From NCBI RefSeq assembly GCF_000471905.2, contig NW_006498507.1:2164543-2228542 (forward strand): DNA of 64,000 bases. Reading direction: 5' to 3'. The translations under genes were made by a program, and so were the position numbers. The stretch comes from Amborella trichopoda (Eukaryota > Streptophyta > Magnoliopsida > Amborellales > Amborellaceae). Shown one piece after another: positions 53,901 to 63,684 of the stretch; the stretch's first letter is position 1; each line of letters begins with the position of its first letter. The notes beneath the pieces were generated by a model. It did not search any database. It saw nothing but the letters and a program-made list of their open reading frames with translations, and was not told the origin of the DNA.

Positions 53901-55921
53901 GGCTTTTGTGCCCGACATTGTTACTACAATAATGAAAACTGTCGAGGTATGTACTGAAATTAGTGGAGGAAAAATCGAACCGGAATTGTTAACTTGATTG
54001 GGGCTAAAAGTGGTTCAACCGGCCAAACCGATAAACCAGCCAGTTCAACACCTAAGCCTCAGCTACCAATTTAGATTTCCATTCTCGCTAATGCATTAAA
54101 AAACCATTAACTATTTCTGAAAATGTGTGAGATTTCCATTCTCGCTAATGCATTAAAAAACCATTAACTATTTCTGAAAATGTGTGGGGCCTGTATACCC
54201 CATTGATTTAACCAAAAAAAAAACAAAAAAGCATTTGATTCCTTTTCAAAAACAAAAATACGAGCTTAAGATCGAATCAATCGTCAAATACCATGATCAA
54301 TTTATTAATGAGATAAACAAATTACAGCTAGAGAGAAACTACGTAGAGAAGTAATAATTAGGCCATCTTCTTCATTCACATTAAAATAAGCATAATGCCC
54401 TTTCAAGACCCCAAATCCAATAAAAGAAAAGCAAAAAAGTCTATTATACTTGTGATGCCGTACGCTCTGAGACCTTGTAGGTTGCTCACTTTCTACGTAT
54501 TACCCCAGCATTTTTTTAAAGGCAAATTTATCAAATTACTCTGAATAATTTAATTTTATACCCATTCTTTAGATTTAATTCCAAAATACCTATTAAGAAA
54601 CACCTACTCGGCCAAATAAATTGCCTCAGCCAACGTCCGAGTACCTTGGCTGAATCTATCTTTTGAATACTTATTACAAATGGGTAAAATGTTGAATACT
54701 TAACATTTTATGAGTCTTTAAATAAATTTCCCATTTTAAAAGTAAAATTTTGAACTCTTAAGTTCATTTTCAAACTATAGAATAAAGAGAAAGTATAACA
54801 ACAAACAACTCTAAGAATCTTAAAGGTTCGACGTTTTTGTACAACCAAAATTTTTTAACCATACATTAATAGAAATCTCTAAAATTCCCTTAAAATTTAG
54901 CAAAAACTCTATAGTATCATACTCTACATACTTACATCTCAATAACTATCTAATTTCTAGAAACATTTAATTATTTTAAAAAGTGGTACTCAAGTATCCT
55001 TTATCACATTAATGGGGACATCCCTTGTTCTAGGTGGGTTCCAGCTCTTAGCAAGTGCCTGTTTGTTGCAGGGATTGATCCAAAAAGGTGCCAGGACTTT
55101 GGTGGTCCCTGGGACCTTTCCAATGGGGTGTTGGACATGCCTCTTAACTATCTTTCCTAGTGATAACAGCAGCGACTACGATCCACAATCCGGATGTCTG
55201 ATCCCCTTAAACAATTTTGCGAGCTTCCATAACTCGAAGCTCCAAGATGGAATCCAAGCAATGAGAAAGAAATTCCCACAAGCGAACATTATCTACGCCA
55301 ATTACTATAACGCCTTCTTGCGCTTCTTCGAATCACCTGAGCTCTATGGTAACTCATCTCACTTGCCGGATTGTTTAAAGGTTTTTGTTCAGGATAATTG
55401 AAATTAGATATGGATTAGCATTTTCTCACCGTACAAGGGAAAGAACTATGGTCCATATGACTATGGGAACAGTATGTCAATAGGCATTATTGCTCTCCAC
55501 TTGAGGGTTTGTAACCTTGGATTGCAACAACATATTGATGGCATGGTCATGACCCCGGAGACCATACTATTACCATGATCATATGGGCCATGGTGTATTT
55601 TGCTTACATAAAGTACAATAGAAATACATTGGAAAGCAACTAAGGATCATGTAAATTTTTGCTGAAGTCGGTGTTTTTTCTTCAGGGTTCCCCAAGGACA
55701 CAGTTCACTCAGCATGTTGTGGAGTCGGAGGACCATATAATTATGATCCTACTCGCACTTGTGGCCAACCTGAGGTGCCCTCATGTGGAAATCCAAGCAT
55801 GCGTGTGATTTGGGATGGATTACATCCAACTGAAGCTGCATCTAAGCATGTGTTCAGGGCTTTATCCAGTGGGGAATTTCTACACCCCAATATTCAATTT
55901 TCCCGCCAACCTTGTGCTTGA
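50702..55921 (+). CDS. GDSL esterase/lipase, copy B (five exons)
   Basis: The spliced CDS joins 50702-50957, 51915-52136, 53798-53946, 55072-55348 and 55686-55921, giving 379 residues and a TGA stop. An in-frame ATG at 50651 would add 17 residues before the signal peptide (396 in all). I prefer 50702 because it sits directly before the hydrophobic run, as in copy A. The catalytic set is complete: [10 protein letters not shown] (Ser40), GANFAVAGATA, GEIGTNDYY and WDGLHPTEA. The product should be a secreted or vacuolar SGNH ester hydrolase with unknown substrate. Exons 2-5 have the same lengths and phases as copy A, and the proteins are close throughout, so this is a recent tandem duplicate. 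Introns are short (957, 1661, 1125 and 337 bases). Intron 1 holds a LINE remnant and intron 2 two MITEs. This is the less disrupted member of the pair. Confidence 0.92.
51185..51470 (-). mobile_element. RTE-type LINE 3' remnant in GDSL-B intron 1
   Basis: The minus strand reads KKTWLKVVRKDIMNYEDVDG, matching the C-terminal G-R-P-K-K-T-W-x-E-V-V-R-K-D signature of plant RTE LINEs. It ends with the family tail (CCGACTCCAATTAATT). It explains most of the extra length of this intron (957 bases against 230 in copy A). Confidence 0.72.
51915..52136 (+). CDS. GDSL-B exon 2
   Basis: The acceptor is GTGAAG|CC, as in copy A. The exon carries block II (NFAVAGATAL) and ends at a G|GT donor at 52137. Confidence 0.9.
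52247..52611 (+). mobile_element. Family-M MITE copy 11, GDSL-B intron 2
   Basis: It runs from GGGAAAAGTTTGTATAGAGC to CTATACAAACTGCACCC. TTTTATATA (52238-52246) and TTTTATATG (52612-52620) form a 9-base duplication with one mismatch. Confidence 0.85.
52622..53099 (+). mobile_element. Family-M MITE copy 12, GDSL-B intron 2
   Basis: It starts GGGAAAAGTTTATATAGAGC and ends TGTACAAACCGTACC. It begins one or two bases after the right flank of copy 11. About 85 bases (ACCTCAAAAATTTAACTAAA) are tandemly doubled, giving 478 bases. Confidence 0.78.
53798..53946 (+). CDS. GDSL-B exon 3
   Basis: The acceptor is GGGTAG|AG. The split codon is Glu where copy A has Asp. The exon encodes CEEYMKKSMFLVGEIGTNDYY and has its donor at GAG|GT 53947. 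Confidence 0.9.
54073..54186 (+). repeat. Perfect 57-base tandem duplication, GDSL-B intron 3
   Basis: Two identical units start AGATTTCCATTCTCGC at 54073 and 54130. No counterpart was seen in GDSL-A intron 3. Confidence 0.9.
55072..55348 (+). CDS. GDSL-B exon 4
   Basis: The acceptor is TTGTTGCAG|GGA. The exon encodes [20 protein letters not shown] to FFESPELYG. The intron just upstream (TTAGCAAGTGCC) is the uninterrupted form of the site hit by a copia element in copy A. Confidence 0.9.
55686..55921 (+). CDS. GDSL-B exon 5
   Basis: The exon follows TTCAG|GG, encodes [20 protein letters not shown] and WDGLHPTEA, and ends with TGA at 55919-55921. Confidence 0.9.
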
Positions 55922-56384
55922 CCCGAAAACTTTTCATTGGTGGTTGATTTGGTTTGCCCGAAAAGAAATATTTTAATACCAATTGGTTTTAGTACATCCT
56001 TTCACATCAATTGACAACTTATTGATGTAAAAATATTCTTATATTTGACCGTATAAGAGATTTTCTTCATATATACGCGAACCAAACGTGCGTCATAGAG
56101 GAAATAGGTTTCCCCTGTCAAGTTAAGGGTATTACCTCATAGTTCCTGTCTTTTGGTTCCTTTTTTTGGTTTATTTTTTCCTTATTGTTGGGGCTTCTCG
56201 ATAAATACAATAAATACTGTTTCCAATTAAAATGATGTGTTTTGATCATTGGCACAGATTGAAATAAATGACGGCTTCCTTTTGCCTTTGTATGAAACCC
56301 TTTAAATTCAACTTAGCCTTCAGGGAGCACAATTTATCTAAATGGATAGGTCTGGCAATGTGCCAGGTGGCTCATCAAAATGGA
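55922..56384. other. 3' flank of GDSL-B
   Basis: The likely 3' UTR contains AATAAA-type hexamers near 56211 and 56262. A partial duplicate of the next element's edge (AAAATGGATAGG) lies at 56340-56380. Confidence 0.4.
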
Positions 56385-56548
56385 TAGGGCTGGCAATGGG
56401 CCGGGTGGCCCGGCCTACCCGGTTGCCTAGGCCTTAAAAATAGACGGCCTGGGCTACAAACTGTGGCCCAAGAGCAGGGCTAGGGCCAGTGCCAGCCCAG
56501 TTCGGCTTGGCCTAGAGCGAGGGCCAAGGTTGGCTTTTCCCAGCCCTA
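56385..56548. mobile_element. hAT-type MITE (GGGCTGGCAA ends)
   Basis: The ends TAGGGCTGGCAATGGGCC and TTTTCCCAGCCCTA are inverted. The interior is rich in GGCCC motifs. The ends match a common plant hAT MITE type. No clear target duplication was found. Confidence 0.6.
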
Positions 56549-56965
56549 GCTCATTGTCACCTTTTTCTTTTTTTTAGTTCATTGTTACACTTTTTTTTTT
56601 TTTTTGAGTTAGTCAATGTAGAAAGTCCTTACCTTTGATAAGAATTGAGGTTAAGACAGCGTTCCAAATCGCCAAGCGCTAACCAGTTAAACTCGGGCTC
56701 TTTTCCTCCCGTTACCGTCCTTACAAATGAAAGGATACCAACCAATTAAACCTAAAGATGAAAGAGAGATTGTCAAGTTAGGCATGGGCTTTAGTGGTAC
56801 ATATATTACTTATATATCTCTGGAATTTATCAAAAAAATTCAAACGAGTTAACGTACCCCTCTTTTATTTACCCCAAAAAAAAAAACTCGTGAGAGCACG
56901 CGTGCTTTGTCTTGGTGTGAAAAGTGAGGCGAATGAGAAGAGAAACGACAGAATTGTGATTTTAT

Positions 56966-57360
56966 GGGAAATAGTTTACAAGGGTGAGGCTATAAACAAT
57001 CAAATTAAGGTACACCATTAAAATTCATTAGAAGAGATTGTTTTGATGCTTAAAAATTCTGAAATCGATCATCTTGACCTCAAGATGTATGAACATGAGA
57101 AAAAATATATATCAAGTCCTAGAAACATAGTATCTTGTAATGTATTTTTTAGACCGTCAATTTTCAGTATTTTCGAATGTTAATTGATATACTCATCTAC
57201 ATTATTTTTAAAGCTTTTAAAGTTTATAATTAGAAACGAAAATATATTTTTAGCATATCACAAAGTTTTCCAATACTAAAACAACATCTTTCGATACTAT
57301 TTGAAGGTGCACCTTACTTTGATTGTTTAGGGACTCAGCCTTATTATACAAACCACACCC
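56966..57360 (+). mobile_element. Family-M MITE copy 13
   Basis: It runs from GGGAAATAGTTTACAAGGG to TTATACAAACCACACCC with the family interior. The target duplication is unclear. Confidence 0.75.
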
Positions 57361-57794
57361 AACTTTATATTAATAAGAAAAACCCAAAGATTTTATAATC
57401 CCATGGGAGTGTACTATCTATTCACTCCCCCAGGTAAACCCAATAGAGGAGTAATTTTAGGAACCCAAGTTTTGAGGATGTAACCTTTCAACCCATAGAC
57501 TAACCTCAATAAAAAACAAAAAAAAATCCTAATTGAACTCTCTCTACGTACTAAAAAATAATGGCTCAAACTTGGACATAGACCATCCAATTTTTGAAGG
57601 GCCAGATTTCAAGATCATAGTGTGAAACTTGATATTCATTTTTTTTTTTCCTTTAAAAATAATCATCTAGTGATTATTGGTGATTTCCAAAATTTTAAAC
57701 TGAAAGTTTCTCCCATATAGGTCATTTTATTCACATAGTAGATTGCAATATGCTTATGGCATATGCTCCTTAATTATAAAAAACGCTATCATAA
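57361..57794. other. Anonymous stretch
   Basis: A block similar to part of the 14450/48459 elements (ACTATCTATTCACTCCC, ATAGACCATCCAATTTTTGA) is recognisable. No gene was seen. Confidence 0.4.
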
Positions 57795-58884
57795 TAGAAA
57801 CAAATAAATAAAAGAAAAATACATCCGTATATCTTATTTAGGTGTAGGGTATACTATTTTTCCTATAGACCTAGGGTTTTAAAAACTTTTTAGCCTCATA
57901 GATTTTTTGAAAAGCATATATTTTTAACTTCATCCACCCAATTTGCTGCTTTTAACCATTTGCCCAAACAAAATCTTAAAAAACATCTCTATTTTTTTAC
58001 TAAACCTTTCTATAAGTCTATATTTATCTTTTTCTCAGGTGTGTCGGAAGCTACTTTCACAGTCATCTACTCGTCTAGCGGCTTTAGGTAGATATCCATT
58101 CACAAAGGGGGATAGAGATGTTATAGAGAAAGAAATAAAGAAGTTGTATAGAGATATTTAGTAGTCAATAGAAGTGTCTTTTTAGCTTTTATTTGGGCAA
58201 AACGTATAGCCAAAAAGGAGCAAACGGAATCTAGGGATTATAATATATATTTTTAAAAAAACTCATATTGCCAAAAAGTCTTAAAATCCAGAATTTATAT
58301 AAAAAAAATGTAAACCAAAATAAGATCTACGAAGAAATTTTTCCATAAATAATTACCAGTCCCTTGTCCAGCTGTCCCCTTCGTCCACCTTGTTTGAACG
58401 AGGAAGGAGTGCCGGTCAAAGTTCAAACCATGAAGTTCGTTTGAAGTTGTCGAAATCTCTGTAGACTACCTCACAAAATAAAAGGTCAATTGGATTGACC
58501 AAACCTTGGGAGACGATAGAAGGTCGAATTTATTCACACCTTCCCATTTATTGAACCAAAAAGTTGGGAGAAGGGTACCTACGATACAACTCGAGATATC
58601 GTGAGCCATTACAATCATAGTCTTAAGTAGTCAAAATGATAATGTGTTGGGGTTGGGGTTGCGGTGGTATCACTATTTGTGCCTAAGTTAAGGCCTAGAC
58701 ATTTATTTTCACTTAATGCATTTGAAAACCACTAACGATTAGAAAAAAAGAAGAAGTAGGAGTTCATCATCTCTGGTGAATCACCAAAAAAAACTCAAGA
58801 AGGTCAAAATTGGTTATTCTTGAAAAGTATCTAGGTGAAAATTGTTATCAAACGTGCTAAATATTTTCATTTCTTCATCGTCAA

Positions 58885-59155
58885 AGTCTTTTTCCAATTA
58901 ATTAGGGTCGGCAATACGAATCGTGGTACGTGCTTTATTAAGAGTTATGCCCACTTTGAGAATAAAAGTCCCCATATGTTTTCTCACTACTTCCAACCAC
59001 GTCTTTTTGGGCCTACCTTCTACCCTTTTGGAGCCTTCCACTATAGTTAATTCGGACTTCCTAACAGGTGATGCATTGGGGTTTACATCACACATGACCA
59101 GCCCATTTAAGTTTACTTTCTCACATCTTATAACTCATTGATGCCGTACCTAAAT
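58885..59155 (-). mobile_element. RTE-type LINE 3' remnant
   Basis: The minus strand reads RVEGRPKKTWLEVVRKHM and ends with RIADPN and a CCGACCCTAATTAATTGG tail, the usual 3' end of plant RTE LINEs. It is related to 51185-51470 but better preserved. Confidence 0.78.
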
Positions 59156-59364
59156 TTTTCCAAAATTTAATCCAAAATAGAATTTTCTTTAATGGCGATC
59201 CAAAAATTACTTCAACTTCATGTCTTCTTACTTCTTAATCTCACCTTTTTGGGTTACGTCTGTGTCATTGTGAATATAATATCACTTAGGGACTAACTCC
59301 ATCTATTGTAAACTTTCATGCTAACTCCTCAGGTAAACCTCCACACAAATTGATCTATTCGATG

Positions 59365-59925
59365 TAGGGTCGTTAACGGCAGGCCCTAGACCGAGCCTAG
59401 CCCGAGGTAGTATAGGGTAGTAGGCCCTGCCTACGCCCAGAAATTTAATTTTGGGCCGATCACTGGGCTGTTCTGTATTCATAATTACAAGCATTGACCG
59501 AGTGGCAAGCCTGGTAAGAAAAAAAGATAGGGCGAGGCCAGTCTATGTATAGCTATGCAAATGTTATTTACTATATGAAATATATATCCTCAAATGTTTT
59601 GGGCCTACCAATTTTAGCCCGCGTTGGTATGGGCTACCAAGCGTCGCCTTGTCCCGGCCCTTAGGCCACATCATGCGGTCCAAACCCTAGTTTTTTTTTA
59701 AGACCGGGCTAAACTGACTGCTCCGAGTTGCCACCCCTAGTAAGATTGAGTTCTCGCAAAATATATGAAATATATATCCCCAAATGTTTTGGGCCTACCA
59801 ATTTTAGCCTGTGTTGGCATGGGCTACCAAGAGTCGCGGGCCTCCCTCAGGCTACACATCATGTGACCCAAACCCTAGTTTTTTTTAAGACAGGGCTAAA
59901 CTGACTGCTCCGAGTTGCCACCCCT
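59365..59925. mobile_element. hAT-like MITE with tandemly repeated 3' part
   Basis: It starts TAGGGTCGTTAACGGC and ends GAGTTGCCACCCCTA (59739), then repeats the last ~187 bases (ATATATATCCCCAAATG to GTTGCCACCCCTAA, 59765-59925). GGGCC motifs are abundant. A short piece of the same end is present in unit 2 near 62340-62390. Confidence 0.6.
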
Positions 59926-60359
59926 AATAAGATTGAGTTCTCGCAAAAATCCCGACCTTTTTTTTATACTTGGTGCATTGGATTGTTTACTAAGATCAAA
60001 ATAGGGTTTGGGCCTGGAAAAATTCCGTGGAAGGGCATCGTTGCAAATATTTGAACGAGAGTAGGCGTTATTTTTGTGAGGATTGAGTCTCAAACTTACG
60101 TGGGCCGTCTCTTGGTAGTTTCTTTCAACGGTGAATTAGTTGCTCCCATAAAGGCGTACAATGATGTTCTAGGGTTCCTGGAATATTCGCTGGCGCACTC
60201 ATAAGTAATTCAAAATCCCTTGATTATGCTAAGTATTACATAAATAGCTCTAGTGAATGAATTTTTATGGGTAAACTTCACCTTTAAGCAGACCCCAATT
60301 AACTGAAAAAAGACTTTGATGATGATGTTTAACAAATGGTGTAATTTCTTCATATATTT

Positions 60360-60545
60360 AAAATTTTGATCTCTTGAAACAAAACTCTAAATAAAACAAG
60401 AAAAAACAAAAACATAGAAATATCATCAACAGTTTTCATAATTAGTATTTTTAATTTTTAAAAACTCTCAATAAAACAAGAAAAAATAAAAACACAGAAA
60501 TATCGTTGGCGGTTTTTCATAAGTAGTATTTTTAATTTTTATATC
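60360..60545. repeat. Tandem duplication (~105-base unit)
   Basis: AATAAAACAAGAAAAAAYAAA..CATAGAAATATC..GTATTTTTAATTTTTA occurs twice. Unit 2 of the segmental duplication has one shortened copy near 62770. Confidence 0.6.
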
Positions 60546-60626
60546 GGTACATTTTTATCCAAACTTTTTATTTGAATGTTCATTCAATCTTTTATCAAAA
60601 CTCAAGTATAAGAAATAATAAATAGA

Positions 60627-61022
60627 TGACGTTTTTATAAGTTCTAGGCTTTATGAAAACAAAGCAATGCCTCACCTCAAATCCTCCTTTGAAAAGTACT
60701 CTCGACGACTGAAATCTCTATGATAGCTTTAAAATCAATTTTCAATACTGACAATAAATATGAAGCTAAAAACATATGTACAAATATTGCGGATCTTTGA
60801 ACACTTATTTTTAAAGTAAAATGGTCCGTCTAGATAAGTTCTTATAATATACATTATTTTTCGAGCTTGAAATTTTAGTCTTTTTCACAATCATATAATG
60901 TTCAAATCAAGATGATCGACTTAAAGGTTTTCCAATACTTGACTTGCAATTTTCATTGAGTTATGAAGTGAGGATTTATTTAACTTGATAGAAATGCAGC
61001 CCTATCAAACCATTTTCTATAA
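60627..61022 (-). mobile_element. Family-M MITE copy 16 (diverged)
   Basis: Flanks ATAAATAGA (60618-60626) and TTAAATAGA (61023-61031) agree at eight of nine bases. Unit 2 continues without this insert (AATAATAAATAATGGG at about 63308). The interior keeps ATCTCTATGATAGC and AATCAAGATGATCGACTT. Confidence 0.65.
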
Positions 61023-61079
61023 TTAAATAGAGGGATAATTTCATCGTATTAAGTACACAACTTTTATATTTTTTTTTTT

Positions 61080-61240
61080 TCTTTTTTTTTCGCTAAAGAA
61101 TAATGGGGTTGCCATTGTTTTCAACTGGATGGGAAATACAAGGGGACATTTTTCTTTTCTTTCCTTTTTTTTTCACTAAAGAATAATGGAGTTGCCATTG
61201 TTTTCAACTCGCTGGGAAATACACAGGACCTAAACGCAAC
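61080..61240. repeat. Tandem duplication (~95-base unit)
   Basis: CTAAAGAATAATGGRGTTGCC followed by ATTGTTTTCAACT occurs twice beside poly-T tracts. 61240-61500 shows no further feature. Confidence 0.65.
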
Positions 61241-61499
61241 GTGTAAAATTAGGGTTAAGTATTTTCGCTTAGCTAAATCTGAACCAAAAAATTAATTTGA
61301 CCAGCAACATGGTGGTCTCTTGTTTTTTTTTTTTCTTTTCAAATAATTTTCATAGATTTTTAATGTATATTATTTCAAATATTTTCAAATGAACTTTATA
61401 GATTTTAAATATTTTTCTTCTTTCTTTTTTTCTTTTCTTTATTTTTTTTCCTACCAGTATTTCTAAATTATTCTTAATTTCCATAATTCGATGGTGGAA

Positions 61500-63390
61500 T
61501 ATAGAAAGTAATAAATAAAGGGAAGTATCTCGGTATAACTATTTTGGTGTATCATTTCCCTGTAGATTCAGGGTTTTAAAATTTTTATAGTGGCATAGGT
61601 TTTTAAAAAAATATATCATCTAACCTCGACCCAATTTACCTCTTTTGTCTGCACATTTTTGCCCAAATAAAAACTGCAAAGACATCTCTCTGTCTACTAA
61701 ACCTCTCTCTATACAATGTCTTCACAGTATCTACTCCTCTAGCTACTTTCGGTAGAAAAGGATTCACAAGGAGAGAGATGTAATGGAGAGAGAAAGACAT
61801 TGTATAAAAAGAAGTTTAATAGACAGATAGATGTCTTTTTAGTTTTTGTTTGGACAAAAAACGAGCCATCAAAAAGGATAAATTAGGTACACTGGTTAAA
61901 TGATATATTTTTAAAAAAACCTATGCAGTCAAAAAGTTTTTAAATCCATGAGTCTATAAAAAAAATGGTACACCAAAATAGATAGTGTAGATATTTTCCC
62001 ATAAATAAATTACCAGCCCCTTCTCGAGTTGTCCCCTTCATCCATGTTGTTTGAATGAGGAAGGAGAGTTGTTCAAAGTTCAAACCATGAAGTTCTCGAA
62101 ACGTATGTAGACCAACATATGAAAACAAAAGGTCAGTTGGATTGACCAAAAATTGGGAGGTGATAAATGGTCAAATTTATGCACACCCTTCCATGTAATG
62201 GACCAAAAAGTGGGGAGAAGAAGACGTACGATGCCGCTCGAGAGATCATGAGACGTTACAATCACAACTCAAATAAGTCAAAATTGATTTGCTTCTTTTT
62301 ATTTTATTTGAAAGAGTATGGAAAATTAATTTATGTGACCCCAAACTTTAGTTTTTTTTAAGGTCCACCCAACCCATTGCCACCCCTAATGAGATGGAGT
62401 TGTCACACAAATCCCGACTTTTTTATAGTATTGGATTGCTTAGCTAAGATGAAAATAGGGTTTGGGTCATGCAAAATACCCTGGAAGGGCATCCTCGCAA
62501 ATATTTTAACGAGAGTGGGCGTTATTTTTGTGAGAAAAGAGTTTTAAAACTTACTTACGTGGGCCGCCTCTTGGTACTTGCAACGGTGTGCTCGTGGCGA
62601 AGAACAATTCTCCTGGAGCATAAAGGCGTCCAATGCCGTTCGAGAATTGCAGGAATATTCGTTAGCGCACACGTAAGCAATTCAAAGTCCCTTGGTTAAG
62701 CTAAATATTACATAAATAGCCCTATTGAATTAGGTATTAACTCCGGGTGTAATTTCTCCATATAATTTTGGAAACTCAAAATAAAAGCATAGGAATACCG
62801 TTGGGTGTTTTTCAGAACTAGTTTTTCAATTATTCATAAAGTCATACATTTTTATCCAAACTTTTTATTTGAAGGAAAAGGTTTATATAATGATGAGGCT
62901 CTAATCAATCAAAAATTAAGACACGCCTCAAAAGTTCACTAAAAGAAGTTGTTCATCTAAAAAATCCTCAAATTGATCATCTCGACCTCAAGATATATAG
63001 ACATGAGAAAAAATGAATTTTAAGTCATAGAAATAGTGCATCTTGTAATACATTTTCGGACAGTCAAATTTCAAGTTCTTCAAGTATTCATAGATGTGCT
63101 CGATCTACACCATTTTTTGAAGCTTTAAATTTTATAATTAGATATGAAAATAAATTTTTAAAGCATCACAAAGATTTCCAGTACTGAAACAACATCTTTT
63201 AATACTATATGAAAGTGTGCCTTACTTTGATTGTTTAGGGGCCAACCTTAGACAAACCACACCCTTACTTGAATGTTCACTCAATTTTTTATAACTCAAG
63301 TATAAGAAATAATAAATAATGGGATATTTCACCATATTAAATGCACAACTTTATTTATTTTTTCTCTATCTTTTTTAACAAAAAAATAAA
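61500..63390. repeat. Segmental duplication, unit 2
   Basis: It corresponds to 57795-61080. It contains MITE copy 14 (62874-63264), absent from unit 1 at TTATTTGAA (60568-60576). The 60-76 codon ORFs inside either unit have no recognised domain. Confidence 0.75.
62874..63264 (+). mobile_element. Family-M MITE copy 14 with empty-site support
   Basis: It runs from GGAAAAGGTTTATATAATG to AGACAAACCACACCC. TTATTTGAA (62865-62873) and TTACTTGAA (63265-63273) flank it. Unit 1 has a single TTATTTGAA at 60568-60576 with matching sequence on both sides. Confidence 0.88.
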
Positions 63391-63684
63391 GGAAAAATTT
63401 ATATAAGTGCGAGGCTCTAAACAATCAAATTCGAGCAACCTCAAAAATTTCACTAGAAGAGGTTGTTTTGATGCCAAAATATCCTCATATTAATCGTCAA
63501 CATCATGATGTATGAACATGACAAAAAAATGGATTTCAAGTTTTAGAAATAGTGCATCTTATAATGCATTTTTTTACCGTCAATTTTCAAGATTTTTAAG
63601 TTTTCGTAGATCTGCTCGATCTGCACTATTTTTAAGCTTGGAATTTTATAATTAGAGATGAAATATATTTTAAGACTATCACAG
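63391..63684 (+). mobile_element. Family-M MITE copy 15, interrupted by a LINE
   Basis: The left end GGAAAAATTTATATAAGTGC and the interior are normal. The sequence breaks at CTATCACAG, where a poly-T tract starts. The rest should lie beyond the LINE, outside the window. Confidence 0.75.

Larger units (their letters stand above)
57795..61080. repeat. Segmental duplication, unit 1
   Basis: It matches 61500-63390 in the same orientation and order. Examples are GGTTTTAAAA..TTTTTAG at 57868/61571, TCACAGTCATCTACTCGTCT at 58056, GTCCCCTTCGTCCACC at 58372 and AAATAGGGTTTGGGCC at 60000. It carries an RTE LINE tail, a hAT-like insertion and MITE copy 16 that unit 2 lacks or keeps only in part. Confidence 0.75.

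Noticed and set aside
55012-55071. ATG at 55012 as a start for the GDSL-B exon 4 frame
   Set aside because: It lies in intron 3. The conserved acceptor at 55071 and the paralogue show that exon 4 starts at 55072.
56385-56548. GC-rich island as a coding exon
   Set aside because: The GGCCC-rich sequence has inverted ends typical of a hAT MITE and no sustained frame.
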